A program made the position numbers and the translations under genes. A stretch of 64,000 bases of DNA from the NCBI GenBank assembly GCA_027622715.1, contig JAQBYN010000013.1, forward strand, positions 1-64,000, written 5' to 3'. Positions within the stretch are counted from its first letter, which is position 1. The number at the start of each line of letters is the position of its first letter. This document shows positions 40,613 through 51,556 of this stretch, piece by piece. The DNA is from Pseudomonadota bacterium. Its GTDB lineage: Bacteria > Pseudomonadota > Alphaproteobacteria > SHVP01. The notes below the pieces were generated by a model, which worked only from the letters and a program-made list of their open reading frames with translations, did not search any database and had not been told where the DNA came from.

Positions 40613-42553
40613 ATGATGTTCATCCTCATTGTTTTCCTGCCCGGCATTGCGGCCCTCATTGCCGGTTTGTATGGTCGCTTGCTCGGCGATCGACCGGCCC
40701 AATTGATCACAAGTTTCGCCGTTACGCTTAGCGCGATCCTTTCAATCGTCGCCTTCTTCCAGATCACGGGCACTGATGAGGTTGAGCGAATCCAGGTTCT
40801 TCACTGGATATCCTCCGGCGGATTGGATTTTTCGTGGGCGATCCTTGTCGACCCCCTGACGGCCGTCATGTTCGTCGTTGTGAACGGCGTCTCTGCGCTG
40901 GTTCACTGGTACTCCATCGGCTACATGAGCCACGATCCCCACAAGCCGCGATTTTTTGCCTATTTGTCGCTCTTCACCTTCGCCATGCTCATGCTGGTGT
41001 CGGCTGACAATTTCGTACAATTGTTCTTCGGTTGGGAAGGCGTCGGCCTCGCGTCATATCTGCTCATCGGCTTTTGGTTCGACAAACCTGCCGCCAACGC
41101 GGCGGCAATCAAGGCCTTCCTGGTAAACCGAATCGGCGACTTCGGTTTTGCCTTGGGAATCATGGCGATCTTCCTGGTATTCAACTCCGTCGATTACGCA
41201 ACGGTGTTCGAAAAAGCGCCCGACGTTGCAGGTACATCTATCGGGTTCCTCGGCATGGAGCTCGATACGCTGACCGTCATCACCTTCTTGTTGTTTATCG
41301 GCGCGATGGGTAAATCCGCCCAAATTTTCCTGCACACGTGGCTCCCTGATGCGATGGAAGGACCGACGCCGGTTTCAGCGTTGATTCATGCCGCAACGAT
41401 GGTAACTGCGGGCGTGTTCCTTGTTGCTCGAACATCACCACTGTTCGAATTGGCTCCGATCACGTTGGGCTTTGTCACGGTCGTTGGTGCGGTGACGGCG
41501 CTTTTTGCGGGCACGGTCGCGCTCGCCCAAAACGATATCAAGCGAGTCATTGCCTATTCCACATGCAGTCAGCTGGGCTACATGTTTTTTGCTGCAGGCC
41601 TGTCGGCCTATTCAGTGGCGATTTTCCATCTCTTCACCCATGCGTTTTTCAAGGCGCTGTTGTTCCTCGGCGCAGGCTCGGTCATCCATGCGATGTCCGA
41701 CGAGCAGGATATGCGCCGGATGGGCGGTCTGTTTAGCCTCATGCCATTGACCGGTACCATGATGTGGATTGGTTCGATTTCATTGGCCGGAATTGGCATA
41801 TCCGGAGTCTTTGGATTCTCCGGTTTCTATTCAAAAGACCTGATTCTTGAGGTCGCATGGGCATCGGACGCCTTTGGCGCCAACCTGGCCTATTGGGTCG
41901 GGCTGGCGGTCGCACTCTTAACGGCCCTCTATTCCGGTCGCCTTCTGTTTATGACTTTTCATGGCAAGGCCCGCGCCAGCCAGTCTGCGATGGCGCACGC
42001 CCACGAAGCACCGTTGAGCATGAACATCCCGAATATGGTGCTTACCCTTGGTGCGGTACTGGCGGGGATATTCGCGGTCCACGGCTTCACGGAAAGCGAA
42101 GAGTTCTGGGGCGACTCTTTGTTCATGCTGGAGGAAAGCGTCGCCATTCTTGAGGCCGCCCATCACCTGCCGTTCTGGGTGAAGATGATCCCAGTGCTCG
42201 CCGGACTACTAGGGTTGCTTTTGGCTTGGTATTTCTACATTCGGCGCCCGGACTTGCCCGCGAAGATCGCTGAAGCCAACCGGCCGCTCTACCAGTTTCT
42301 CCTGAACAAGTGGTACTTCGACGAGATTTATGAGGCGCTGCTGGTTCGGCCGATGAAGCTCCTCGGGTATGCGCTTTGGCGGATTGGCGATGGACGCATT
42401 ATTGATGGCTTCGGCCCAGATGGTTTTGCCGCCCTGGTCATGGGCTTGGCCCGCCGATCTGCTGCCCTGCAATCTGGATTCCTCTACCATTATGCTTTCG
42501 CGATGCTGATCGGGGTTGCGGTCCTGGTTTCCTGGTTCCTTTTCTTCGGTTAG
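40613..42553 (+). CDS. nuoL: NADH-quinone oxidoreductase subunit L
   Basis: 646 aa; FFGWEGVGLASYLLIGFWFDKP...HTWLPDAMEGPTPVSALIHAATMVTAGVFLV. Confidence 0.97.
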   Translation: MMFILIVFLPGIAALIAGLYGRLLGDRPAQLITSFAVTLSAILSIVAFFQITGTDEVERIQVLHWISSGGLDFSWAILVDPLTAVMFVVVNGVSALVHWYSIGYMSHDPHKPRFFAYLSLFTFAMLMLVSADNFVQLFFGWEGVGLASYLLIGFWFDKPAANAAAIKAFLVNRIGDFGFALGIMAIFLVFNSVDYATVFEKAPDVAGTSIGFLGMELDTLTVITFLLFIGAMGKSAQIFLHTWLPDAMEGPTPVSALIHAATMVTAGVFLVARTSPLFELAPITLGFVTVVGAVTALFAGTVALAQNDIKRVIAYSTCSQLGYMFFAAGLSAYSVAIFHLFTHAFFKALLFLGAGSVIHAMSDEQDMRRMGGLFSLMPLTGTMMWIGSISLAGIGISGVFGFSGFYSKDLILEVAWASDAFGANLAYWVGLAVALLTALYSGRLLFMTFHGKARASQSAMAHAHEAPLSMNIPNMVLTLGAVLAGIFAVHGFTESEEFWGDSLFMLEESVAILEAAHHLPFWVKMIPVLAGLLGLLLAWYFYIRRPDLPAKIAEANRPLYQFLLNKWYFDEIYEALLVRPMKLLGYALWRIGDGRIIDGFGPDGFAALVMGLARRSAALQSGFLYHYAFAMLIGVAVLVSWFLFFG

Positions 42554-42559
42554 CACCCA

Positions 42560-44071
42560 ATGTCTGATTGGCCTCTTCTCTCGCTCGTCATTTTCGTGCC
42601 CCTCGTGGGCGCGTTGTTCATCCTGATGATTCGAGGGGACGACGCGATCGTCGCCCGCAATGCAAAGTTCGTTGCGCTTTGGACCACTCTTGGAAACTTC
42701 ATCCTTTCCATACCGTTGTGGGCCGGGTTCGATACTCAGGACGCGGGTTTTCAGTTCGTCGAGCGCTACGCATGGCTATCGGACTCGATCACCTACCATG
42801 TGGGCATCGACGGCATCTCGATGCTCTTCATCATCTTGTCCACGTTCTTGATGCCAATCTGTGTCCTGGCGAGCTGGGATTCGATCAAGACGAGGGTCAA
42901 GGAATACATGATCGCCTTTCTGGTCATGGAAACGACCATGATCGGCGTGTTCTCCTCACTCGATTTTGTTCTGTTCTATTTGTTCTTCGAGGGCGGCCTT
43001 ATCCCGATGTTCCTGATCATCGGGATTTGGGGTGGCGCAAATCGGATCTACGCGACGTTCAAGTTCTTCCTCTACACGTTGCTTGGTTCGGTCCTGATGT
43101 TGTTGGCCATCATGGCCATGTTCTTCGAAGCCGGGACAACCGACATACCGACCCTGATCGCACACGGGTTCGATCCGTCGCTGCAGAATTGGTTGTGGCT
43201 TGCCTTCCTCGCATCCTTTGCCGTCAAGGTTCCGATGTGGCCGGTGCATACGTGGTTGCCCGATGCCCACGTTGAAGCGCCGACGGCCGGCTCTGTCATT
43301 CTGGCTGCCGTGCTCCTCAAAATGGGAGCATATGGGTTCTTGCGGTTCTCCATCCCCATGCTCCCCGACGCGACTGTCTATTTCACGCCGCTGATCTTCA
43401 CGCTAAGCGTTATCGCGGTGATCTACGCCTCACTGGTCGCGTTGATGCAGGAGGACATGAAGAAGCTCGTGGCCTATTCCTCTGTCGCGCATATGGGTTT
43501 CGTAACGATCGGGATATTCACGTTTACCCAGCAGGGTATAGAGGGCGGCATTTTTCAGATGCTCAGCCACGGCTTAATTTCCGGTGCACTATTTCTCTGC
43601 GTCGGGATTGTTTATGACCGCATGCATACCCGCCAAATCGCGAGTTACGGCGGGCTAGTCCACCGAATGCCGCGCTACGCCGCCTTTTTTATGATCTTTA
43701 CGCTGGCAAACGTCGGCCTCCCCGGAACCTCAGGTTTTGTGGGTGAGTTTCTGGTGCTCGTCGGCGTATTCCAAGTCAATACGTGGGTCGCACTCCTCGC
43801 AACCTCGGGCATTATTCTCAGCGCGGGCTACGCCCTGTGGCTCTATCGTCGGGTCATCTTCGGGGTACTCGATAAAGCTGAGTTAAAGAGCATCCTCGAT
43901 CTTACCCCACGCGAAGTCGCGATCCTCGCGCCCCTCTTAGGCGCGGTCGTCTTCTTTGGCGTTTACCCTCAGCCCCTGCTCGAGGTGATGCATGTGTCGG
44001 TAGAAAACCTCATCACTCAGCACCAAGCGGCTCTCGAGATAGCGCGTTCGGTTCTCGTGGCCGGAAAGTAG
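42560..44071 (+). CDS. nuoM: NADH-quinone oxidoreductase subunit M
   Basis: 503 aa; [18 protein letters not shown]...[35 protein letters not shown]. Confidence 0.97.
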   Translation: MSDWPLLSLVIFVPLVGALFILMIRGDDAIVARNAKFVALWTTLGNFILSIPLWAGFDTQDAGFQFVERYAWLSDSITYHVGIDGISMLFIILSTFLMPICVLASWDSIKTRVKEYMIAFLVMETTMIGVFSSLDFVLFYLFFEGGLIPMFLIIGIWGGANRIYATFKFFLYTLLGSVLMLLAIMAMFFEAGTTDIPTLIAHGFDPSLQNWLWLAFLASFAVKVPMWPVHTWLPDAHVEAPTAGSVILAAVLLKMGAYGFLRFSIPMLPDATVYFTPLIFTLSVIAVIYASLVALMQEDMKKLVAYSSVAHMGFVTIGIFTFTQQGIEGGIFQMLSHGLISGALFLCVGIVYDRMHTRQIASYGGLVHRMPRYAAFFMIFTLANVGLPGTSGFVGEFLVLVGVFQVNTWVALLATSGIILSAGYALWLYRRVIFGVLDKAELKSILDLTPREVAILAPLLGAVVFFGVYPQPLLEVMHVSVENLITQHQAALEIARSVLVAGK

Positions 44072-44075
44072 CGCG

Positions 44076-45527
44076 ATGCCGCAAGCTCCTGTTCCAGACA
44101 TCCTGCCGGCCCTGCCGGAAATCTGGCTCGCTGTTGCAGCGATGCTTTTGCTGATGGTCGGCGCGTTCCGCGGGAACGCCAGTACGCGGATGGTGTCTTG
44201 GCTAGCGGTCGTTGCTGTGGCTATCGCATTTGTTCTGGTTCTTTCAGGCTCAAAAGAAACGGGCACAACCTTCGCAGGCATGTTCGTCGTCGACTCGTTT
44301 TCGACATTTGCTAAGGAGCTAATCCTCGTCGGCACTGCGGCCACTTTGGTCATGTCGATGGACTACATTCGCCGGGAAGGCATGGAACGCTTTGAGTTCC
44401 CGGTGCTCATCCTCTTGGCCACCATCGGCATGATGATGATGGTTTCGGCCAACGACTTGATTTCGCTCTACGTGGGCATCGAGCTTCAAAGTTTGGCACT
44501 TTATGTCATCGCCGCTTTCAAGCGAGACACGCTCAAATCCACAGAGGCAGGCCTTAAGTACTTCGTTCTCGGCGCGCTCTCTTCGGGCATGCTTCTCTAC
44601 GGTGCGTCGCTGATTTATGGGTTCACCGGGTCCACAAACTTTGAGGCTATTGGCGCCCTCTATACGCAGGCAGGGCAAGAACCATCGATCGGACTGATTG
44701 TCGGACTGGTGTTCTTGATTTCCGGCTTGGCATTCAAGGTTTCTGCGGTGCCGTTCCATATGTGGACGCCGGATGTCTACGAGGGCGCATCGACCCCGGC
44801 CACGGCTTTTTTCGCTATTGCCCCGAAAGTCGCGGCGATGACTCTTTTGGTCCGCGTCTTAATCGCGCCGTTCTTTGGCGCGGTCGACGACTGGCAACAG
44901 ATCATCACCTTAATAGCCATTCTATCTATGGGATACGGGGCGTTCGCCGCGCTGCGCCAAGCCAACATCAAACGCCTCATGGCCTACAGCTCTATCGGTC
45001 ACATGGGTTTTGCCTTGGTCGGCTTGGCCGCAGGTACCGAACAAGGTGTCCAGAGCGTTCTTATCTATTTGCTGATTTACTTGGTCATGAATATCGGGGC
45101 CTTTGCGGCCATCCTCACAATGCGCGTGAAGGGTCAAATGGTCGAGGGGATCGACGACCTTGCTGGCCTCGGCAGAAATAACCCGATGCTGGCTTTGGTC
45201 CTAGCCATCCTATTTTTCTCGTTGGCAGGCATCCCTCCGTTGGCGGGGTTCTTCGGAAAATTCTACGTCTTCCTCGCCGCGATCGACGCCCAGCTCTACA
45301 CCCTCGCGGTCCTCGGCGTCCTTTCGAGCGTCGTTGGCGCGTACTACTACCTCCGGATCATCAAGGTCATGTATTTTGACGAGCCAGCCGAATCCTTCGA
45401 GCGCCCGATTGGACGCGAAATGACATTGATCCTCGGCGCATCGACCCTATTCACCGCTTTCTTTGTCGTCTTCCCGGGCCCATTTTTGGCCTGGACACAG
45501 CAAGCGGCGGCCGCGCTGCTTCCTTGA
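44076..45527 (+). CDS. nuoN: NADH-quinone oxidoreductase subunit N
   Basis: 483 aa; [19 protein letters not shown]...[28 protein letters not shown]. Confidence 0.96.
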   Translation: MPQAPVPDILPALPEIWLAVAAMLLLMVGAFRGNASTRMVSWLAVVAVAIAFVLVLSGSKETGTTFAGMFVVDSFSTFAKELILVGTAATLVMSMDYIRREGMERFEFPVLILLATIGMMMMVSANDLISLYVGIELQSLALYVIAAFKRDTLKSTEAGLKYFVLGALSSGMLLYGASLIYGFTGSTNFEAIGALYTQAGQEPSIGLIVGLVFLISGLAFKVSAVPFHMWTPDVYEGASTPATAFFAIAPKVAAMTLLVRVLIAPFFGAVDDWQQIITLIAILSMGYGAFAALRQANIKRLMAYSSIGHMGFALVGLAAGTEQGVQSVLIYLLIYLVMNIGAFAAILTMRVKGQMVEGIDDLAGLGRNNPMLALVLAILFFSLAGIPPLAGFFGKFYVFLAAIDAQLYTLAVLGVLSSVVGAYYYLRIIKVMYFDEPAESFERPIGREMTLILGASTLFTAFFVVFPGPFLAWTQQAAAALLP

Positions 45528-46276
45528 GCAAGATCGTCGCCGATTTCTTCATTCGGCACGCGCTCGACCAGACCCGCAGTACCAACGATATCGCGCGGGA
45601 ACTCGCTGAAATGGGCGCGCCGGAAGGCATGTTGGTTACCGCGCGCCGCCAGACAGCCGGACGGGGCAGGCGGGGTAACGCCTGGGAATCAACCGAGGGA
45701 AACGTTTTTCTCTCTCTCGTTTTGCGTCCCCAGGGCTCCGCCCAAGTCGCGGCGCAGGTTTCCTTCGTGATGGCAAATGCAGTGCGCGAGTTGGTTGCTC
45801 ACCGCATACCCGGCGTTCCGATCCAATTGAAATGGCCAAATGACGTACTGTGTGACGGGAAGAAAATCTCGGGCATCCTTCTGGAAGCTGGGGCCCCGTC
45901 CGACGGCGGCATCGCGTGGTTGATCGCCGGACTCGGAATCAATGTCTCGACAAAGCCGGCGTCTCGAACAGACGCAACGGCTTTGCACTATGAAGGTGAC
46001 ACGAGGAGCGATGCCGATACTGTGATTGCTGACTTCTGCGAACGGTTCTTGTCTTGGTATGAGAAGTGGCAACTGGATGGCTTCGAGGCGGTCCGTACGG
46101 CCTGGTTGGCCCACGCACACGGTCTAGCGCGGCCGATACAGATCCGTCTGCCGCATGAGATCATTGACGCGATCTTTGACGGCGTCGACGAAACTGGCGC
46201 ACTCTTGGCGCGACTGGCCGACGGGAGCCTTAGAAAAGTGACCGGCGGTGAAGTCTATTTCGGCTCTCCTGGATAA
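45524..46276 (+). CDS. birA: Biotin--[acetyl-CoA-carboxylase] ligase
   Basis: [18 protein letters not shown]...[26 protein letters not shown] start overlaps nuoN TGA. Confidence 0.93.
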   Translation: MSKIVADFFIRHALDQTRSTNDIARELAEMGAPEGMLVTARRQTAGRGRRGNAWESTEGNVFLSLVLRPQGSAQVAAQVSFVMANAVRELVAHRIPGVPIQLKWPNDVLCDGKKISGILLEAGAPSDGGIAWLIAGLGINVSTKPASRTDATALHYEGDTRSDADTVIADFCERFLSWYEKWQLDGFEAVRTAWLAHAHGLARPIQIRLPHEIIDAIFDGVDETGALLARLADGSLRKVTGGEVYFGSPG

Positions 46277-46280
46277 GACG

Positions 46281-47054
46281 ATGCTGCTGGCAATTGATTC
46301 GGGCAATACCAACATCGTGTTCGCGGTGTACGACGGTGACACGAGAAAGGGCTTGTGGCGCGCCGCCACCGCACAAGCGCGGACGGCCGATGACTACGCC
46401 GTCTGGCTTTCAAGCCTGATGAGAATGCGCGACATCGAAGCCAGCCAAATCACTGACGCAATCATATGTAGCGTCGTCCCGCATGCGCTATTCGATCTAA
46501 AGCTGCTATGCACCGGTTTCTTTGGATGCGACGCAGTCATCGTCAGTCGCCATCTCGATCTCGGGATAAAAGTGTCAATTGAAGATCCTGGTTCTGCGGG
46601 GGCCGACCGATTGGCCAATGCGGTTGCCGTCAACAAGAAATATGGCGGGCCAGCCATCGTGCTCGATTTTGGCACCGGCACCACATTCGACGTTGTCGAT
46701 AAGGCTGGGAACTATTGCGGCGGCGTGATCGCGCCCGGCATTAATCTGTCCTTGAAAGCACTTCATGATGCGGCCGCTCATTTGCCCCGAATCGAAGTGG
46801 CGCGACCCACAAAAGTCATTGGCGGGGACACGGTGGGCGCAATGCAGTCGGGCGTATTCTGGGGGTATCTCGGCCTTATCGAAGGCCTGATCGGTAGAAT
46901 ATCGGCGGAATTCAGAAGTCCAATGAAGGTAATTGCAACAGGCGGTCTCGCGCCGATATTCGCTGGCGCCACGGACGTCATCACTGAGGTCGACTCGGAT
47001 ATCACCCTGACCGGGATAGTCGAAATTTGGAAGCGCGCGAAAGGAATCATCTAG
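46281..47054 (+). CDS. coaX: Type III pantothenate kinase
   Basis: MLLAIDSGNTNIVFAVYDG...AGADRLANAVAVNKKYGGPAIVLDFGTGTTFDVV. Confidence 0.95.
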   Translation: MLLAIDSGNTNIVFAVYDGDTRKGLWRAATAQARTADDYAVWLSSLMRMRDIEASQITDAIICSVVPHALFDLKLLCTGFFGCDAVIVSRHLDLGIKVSIEDPGSAGADRLANAVAVNKKYGGPAIVLDFGTGTTFDVVDKAGNYCGGVIAPGINLSLKALHDAAAHLPRIEVARPTKVIGGDTVGAMQSGVFWGYLGLIEGLIGRISAEFRSPMKVIATGGLAPIFAGATDVITEVDSDITLTGIVEIWKRAKGII

Positions 47055-47056
47055 GG

Positions 47057-48736
47057 GTGGCGAAAGATAAAGAATTGCTCTTCCTGCCCCTGGGCGGGTC
47101 AGGCGAAATTGGGATGAACCTCAATCTCTACAAACACGCCGGTAAATGGTTGATGGTGGACCTCGGGATCACTTTCGCCGACGACTCGCTTCCCGGCATT
47201 GACGTTCTAACCCCAGACACGACCTTTATCGAAGGAGAGCGGGAGAATCTGCTCGCCCTCGTTCTCACCCACGCGCACGAGGATCATCTGGGTGCCGTAC
47301 CCCATCTTTGGGACCGGCTGCGTTGCCCGGTATACGCCACACCGTTCGCTGCGGCGGTACTCGAACGCAAACTCTTGGACAATGGTCATAACAAGATCCC
47401 GATCACCGTGGTCGACTACGGTGAAGAGCTGCAAATCGGACCATTCCACGTGACCTATTGGCCGATCACACATTCCATTCCCGAGGGCAGCGCCCTTACG
47501 ATTCGAACCGGCGCGGGAACGGTATTTCATACCGGGGATTGGAAGTTTGACCCGGATCCTGTGATCGGTGCGCCAACCGACGAAGAGCACCTGCGCAAGA
47601 TAGGCGACAACGGCGTTCTCGCCATGGTCTGCGACTCGACCAACGTTTTCGGTGAGGGCGAATCGGGATCTGAAGGGGCGGTCAAAGAGAGTCTGGGCCG
47701 GCTGATCGCGGAGCGGGAAGGGCGGGTCGTGATCACGACGTTCTCCTCCAACATCGCCCGAATCCGCACCGCTGCTGACATCGCAGTTTCTACAAGTCGT
47801 ACGTTGGCCGTTGCAGGACGCTCCCTGTTGCGGATGATCGAATCCGCCCGTGCGGCCGGGTACCTTACGGACATTCCGAAGGTACTGCGCGACCAGGACA
47901 TTCCTTTGTTGCCGCGCGACAAAGTCCTATTGCTCTGCACCGGTTGCCAGGGCGAGCCGCGCGGGGCGATGAGCCGAATTGCCTTTCATGACCATCCGTA
48001 TGTCGATCTCGCGCGCGGCGACACCGTCATATTCTCGTCAAAAATGATCCCGGGAAACGAGCGCGCTATCGGAACCCTCTGTAACCGCCTAGTCGAAAGC
48101 GGCATCGAGGTTCTGACCGAGCGTTCGGATTTCGTCCACGTGTCCGGCCACCCTCGGCGTGAGGAATTGAAGCGGATGTATGGATACATAAGACCCGAGA
48201 TAGCCGTTCCAGTTCACGGCGAGGCCGTCCATCTGGCCGAACACGCCTCGCTGGCGGAGAGCCTCGGTGTTCCCGTCGTCGTGACACCGTCTAATGGCAG
48301 GGTCATCAGGCTTGCGCCGGGTCCGGTAGAAGTCGTCGATCACGTGGTTAGCGGCAGGTTTGCGGTCGACGACGGGGTTTTGGTGCCAACCGACAACGAG
48401 GCAATTCGGTCTAGACGGCGATTGATGCACAATGGCGCCGTTGTGGTTGTTATGTCGCTCCAAACCGAACAACTCGACGTCCGCGTGTCGACGCTTGGTA
48501 TCGTGTCCGAATCGGGTGCCAACATCGGTGACGAAATCGGGGCAGAAATTGAGGATCAGGTCGAACGCCTGTCACAGAACCATCGTCATGACGCTGATTT
48601 ACTCGAGACGCTTGCGCGGCGCGCGATAAACCGCGTGATACGGGCTGTCTCTCAGAAACGACCATTGGTCGACGTTCAAGTCTTTCTGCCGGCTCGCCAA
48701 ACGCGCCGTCTCCGGAAGAAGGAGGGCGTACAATGA
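47057..48736 (+). CDS. rnj: Ribonuclease J
   Basis: FLPLGGSGEIGMNLNLYKHAGKWLMVDLGITF...LTHAHEDHLGAVPHLW; GTG start inferred at 47057. Confidence 0.94.
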   Translation: MAKDKELLFLPLGGSGEIGMNLNLYKHAGKWLMVDLGITFADDSLPGIDVLTPDTTFIEGERENLLALVLTHAHEDHLGAVPHLWDRLRCPVYATPFAAAVLERKLLDNGHNKIPITVVDYGEELQIGPFHVTYWPITHSIPEGSALTIRTGAGTVFHTGDWKFDPDPVIGAPTDEEHLRKIGDNGVLAMVCDSTNVFGEGESGSEGAVKESLGRLIAEREGRVVITTFSSNIARIRTAADIAVSTSRTLAVAGRSLLRMIESARAAGYLTDIPKVLRDQDIPLLPRDKVLLLCTGCQGEPRGAMSRIAFHDHPYVDLARGDTVIFSSKMIPGNERAIGTLCNRLVESGIEVLTERSDFVHVSGHPRREELKRMYGYIRPEIAVPVHGEAVHLAEHASLAESLGVPVVVTPSNGRVIRLAPGPVEVVDHVVSGRFAVDDGVLVPTDNEAIRSRRRLMHNGAVVVVMSLQTEQLDVRVSTLGIVSESGANIGDEIGAEIEDQVERLSQNHRHDADLLETLARRAINRVIRAVSQKRPLVDVQVFLPARQTRRLRKKEGVQ

Positions 48737-49137
48737 TCGGCAGACTCAACCATGTGGCCATTGTGGTCCCCGACCTACAATCCGCTTCGGCCCTGTACCG
48801 CGACACTCTTGGCGCTTCCGTCACGCCACCCCATGATTTGCCCGACCACGGGGTCACCACGGTGTTTATCGAGCTGCCCAATACGAAGATCGAGCTCCTT
48901 CACCCATTTGGGAAGGATTCGCCGATCGCCGGATTCCTGGAAAAGAACCCGACCGGCGGCATGCACCACATTTGCTATGAGGTTGAAGATATCAATGAAG
49001 CGCGTGACCGGCTGGTCAACGCTGGAGCCCGGATTCTCGGTAGTGGTGAGCCTCGTATTGGGGCGCACGGAAAACCTGTCTTGTTTCTCCACCCCAAAGA
49101 CTTCAATGGAACGTTGGTCGAATTGGAGCAGGCTTAA
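48733..49137 (+). CDS. mce: Methylmalonyl-CoA epimerase
   Basis: 134 aa; RLNHVAIVVPDLQSASALYRDTLGA...NPTGGMHHICYEVEDI...FLHPKDFNGTLVELEQ. Confidence 0.93.
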   Translation: MIGRLNHVAIVVPDLQSASALYRDTLGASVTPPHDLPDHGVTTVFIELPNTKIELLHPFGKDSPIAGFLEKNPTGGMHHICYEVEDINEARDRLVNAGARILGSGEPRIGAHGKPVLFLHPKDFNGTLVELEQA

Positions 49138-49140
49138 GTT

Positions 49141-49386
49141 ATGGGGGTGGTCACGAGTTTGGCGGTCTATTTCGTCGTCTGGTGGATCACGCTTTTCATG
49201 GTCCTGCCCTGGGGCAACAACCCCGACGCGGACGTACAAGAGGGCAACGTCCCGAGTGCACCAGCGAAACCCCGGATCGGCCTGAAAGCCGCCATCACCA
49301 CGGTAGTGGCGGGCGCTATTTGGCTAATAATCTGGTTTGTGGTGAGAAGTAATCTTATTCCACTGAGGGATACAGGCGCTATTTAA
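49141..49386 (+). CDS. DUF1467 family membrane protein
   Basis: 81 aa; YFVVWWITLFMVLPWGNNPDADVQEGNVPSAPAKPRIGLKAAITT. Confidence 0.85.
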   Translation: MGVVTSLAVYFVVWWITLFMVLPWGNNPDADVQEGNVPSAPAKPRIGLKAAITTVVAGAIWLIIWFVVRSNLIPLRDTGAI

Positions 49387-49432
49387 TCTGAAGGCTTAGA
49401 TATGAAGGTTAAACGACTGGTCCAAAAAGAAA

Positions 49433-49457
49433 AAGCAAGGCCTCTCGGCCTCGCTTT
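49433..49457 (+). terminator. Probable intrinsic terminator
   Basis: AAGCAAGGCC tctc GGCCTCGCTT stem with A-tract before and short T-run after. Confidence 0.6.
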
Positions 49458-49530
49458 CAGCAATTCCTGGGCCCGTTGGGGCTCCATTTAGCGTTTGTTG
49501 ATTGTTCCTCCCTAAACTCGGGCTGGGGCT

Positions 49531-50109
49531 TTGCCCTGCAACCTAAGCGAGGCAAACATTAACGCGATGGGTATGGGGCGTCATCCACTATATCTCTCTC
49601 GGAAACGAATTTTCCTGTTGACTCCGAGGAACGTCAATCGGCTCACGATTCCTCAGCGAATCGCCCTAGGGATGGCAGTTTTCCTCGCTTTTTTTGCCGC
49701 CCATCGGTCGGATGCGCTGGCGCAAAATGCTTCCCCGGAGGCGACTTCTGCCATCGGCAAAATGATGCTTAGCCGGGAGAGTTGTCGGGCAGTGGTTCGA
49801 TATGTCGATACCGGGGATGCGGCTTTCAAACCTGGCGTTGACGTTCAAGGACGGCCCGTTGTCGGCGCCAATCTTTCAGAATCGAGTGCGACCGTCGTTC
49901 CGTCCGATGTCACATTTACGCTGACGCTTCGACTAGGCGACCTCGTTCCCGGCATCGCCTCCAGTCTCGCCGAATCCTCGGCGCCTGTTGGGGAGGTTTC
50001 GATCCGTGGCAATGACGTTCTACTCAACGGTCAATCACTCAATGATGCTCAAGCGAATATCTTGGCGCTCGCCTGCAAAGCGCATCTCAAAGACAGCGAC
50101 GGACGATGA
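49531..50109 (+). CDS. Hypothetical exported protein
   Basis: 192 aa; signal-anchor/peptide [22 protein letters not shown]; start uncertain (49531, 49567 or 49573). Confidence 0.55.
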   Translation: MPCNLSEANINAMGMGRHPLYLSRKRIFLLTPRNVNRLTIPQRIALGMAVFLAFFAAHRSDALAQNASPEATSAIGKMMLSRESCRAVVRYVDTGDAAFKPGVDVQGRPVVGANLSESSATVVPSDVTFTLTLRLGDLVPGIASSLAESSAPVGEVSIRGNDVLLNGQSLNDAQANILALACKAHLKDSDGR

Positions 50110-50197
50110 TCATCCTCGGTTACGTTGCGCGCTGGATTCGCTTTGCATAAAGTCAGGCCGCTTTCGATCATCGAACTCCTTTCCTCCTGAGGCGCAA

Positions 50198-51517
50198 ATG
50201 CGGTTATCGCAATTCTTCCTACCCACGCTGAAGGAAGTCCCCTCCGAAGCTCAAATCGTTTCGCACCAACTAATGCTTCGTGCAGGCATGATCCGGCAGT
50301 CATCCGCGGGTATCTATTCTTGGCTACCGCTTGGCTATCGTGTTCTGCGCAAGATCGAGCAAATTGTCCGCGAGGAGCAAGACGCGGCCGGCTGCCAGGA
50401 ATTGCTGATGCCGACCATCCAACCGGCCGATATCTGGCGCGAGAGTGGCCGGTATGACGACTACGGCAAGGAAATGCTGCGCATCACCGATCGGCATGGC
50501 CGCGAGATGCTCTACGGTCCAACCAACGAAGAACTCATCACCGAAATCGTTAAAGCCTCGGTCCGAAGCTACCGAGACCTCCCGAAACTCCTGTATCACG
50601 TCCAATGGAAGTTCCGGGACGAGGTTCGCCCACGGTTCGGCGTCATGCGCGGTCGCGAGTTCTTAATGAAGGACAGTTATTCGTTCGACCTGGACCGCGA
50701 AGGAGCTCGCCGCGCCTACAACAAGATGTTTGTGACATACCTTCGCACCTACGCCCGAATGGGACTGAAAGCGATCCCAATGCAAGCGGACACCGGTCCG
50801 ATCGGCGGCGACCTGAGCCACGAATTCATTATTCTGGCACAGACTGGCGAGAGCGAAGTGTTTTGCGATCGAGAGCTAATCGAACGGGACGTTCTCAGCG
50901 AGGCTGTGGACCTCGATGGCGATTTGCAACCGGTCGTCGATACCTGGACGTCGCGCTACGCAGCAACCGATGAAATGCATGAACCCACTCGTTTCGAAGC
51001 GGAGGTCCCCGAGGACCGCCGGGTAAGCGCCCGAGGCATCGAGGTCGGCCATATCTTCTATTTCGGTACCAAATACTCCGAGGCAATGGGCGCGACCGTG
51101 GCAAACCAGGAGGGCCTGCAAGTCCCCATGGAGATGGGCTCTTACGGGATCGGCGTATCGCGGCTGGTCGGCGCCATTATCGAAGCCTGCCATGACGAGG
51201 CTGGCATCGTCTGGCCCCGGTCCGTCGCACCGTTCGACGTGGGTCTAATCAATCTCAAAGTGGGCGATCTCGCCTGCGACAAGGCCGCTTCGGACATGTA
51301 CCAAAGCCTTCGGCTAGCCGGTCTGGATGTTCTGTACGACGACGCGGACGAGCGTGCAGGCGTCAAGTTTGCCAACATGGACCTAATCGGCTTGCCATTT
51401 CAGGTCGTGGTCGGGCCGCGTGGGCTCAAAACGGGTGTTGTCGAAATCAAGAACCGCGCAACTGGCAAGCGCTACGAGCTATCGCCGGAATCTGCGCTAG
51501 CGCACCTGACCGTGTAG
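50198..51517 (+). CDS. proS: Proline--tRNA ligase (short form without the large editing insertion)
   Basis: 439 aa from [53 protein letters not shown]-track start 49988 is upstream. Confidence 0.95.
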   Translation: MRLSQFFLPTLKEVPSEAQIVSHQLMLRAGMIRQSSAGIYSWLPLGYRVLRKIEQIVREEQDAAGCQELLMPTIQPADIWRESGRYDDYGKEMLRITDRHGREMLYGPTNEELITEIVKASVRSYRDLPKLLYHVQWKFRDEVRPRFGVMRGREFLMKDSYSFDLDREGARRAYNKMFVTYLRTYARMGLKAIPMQADTGPIGGDLSHEFIILAQTGESEVFCDRELIERDVLSEAVDLDGDLQPVVDTWTSRYAATDEMHEPTRFEAEVPEDRRVSARGIEVGHIFYFGTKYSEAMGATVANQEGLQVPMEMGSYGIGVSRLVGAIIEACHDEAGIVWPRSVAPFDVGLINLKVGDLACDKAASDMYQSLRLAGLDVLYDDADERAGVKFANMDLIGLPFQVVVGPRGLKTGVVEIKNRATGKRYELSPESALAHLTV

Positions 51518-51556
51518 TGCTCTTGAGTGAAACCACGACCGCGGAGGCGGTCTAGG

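Noticed and set aside
42568-43275. 235-aa +1-frame ORF inside nuoM
   Set aside because: Alternative frame of a strongly conserved gene; composition (R/H/G rich) typical of a spurious ORF.
31495-45527. Unusual complex I arrangement
   Set aside because: nuoA-N is complete and in the standard order with short gaps; ordinary.
49387-49530. Second candidate ncRNA after DUF1467 gene
   Set aside because: The main hairpin is adequately explained as an intrinsic terminator; remainder shows only weak short stems.
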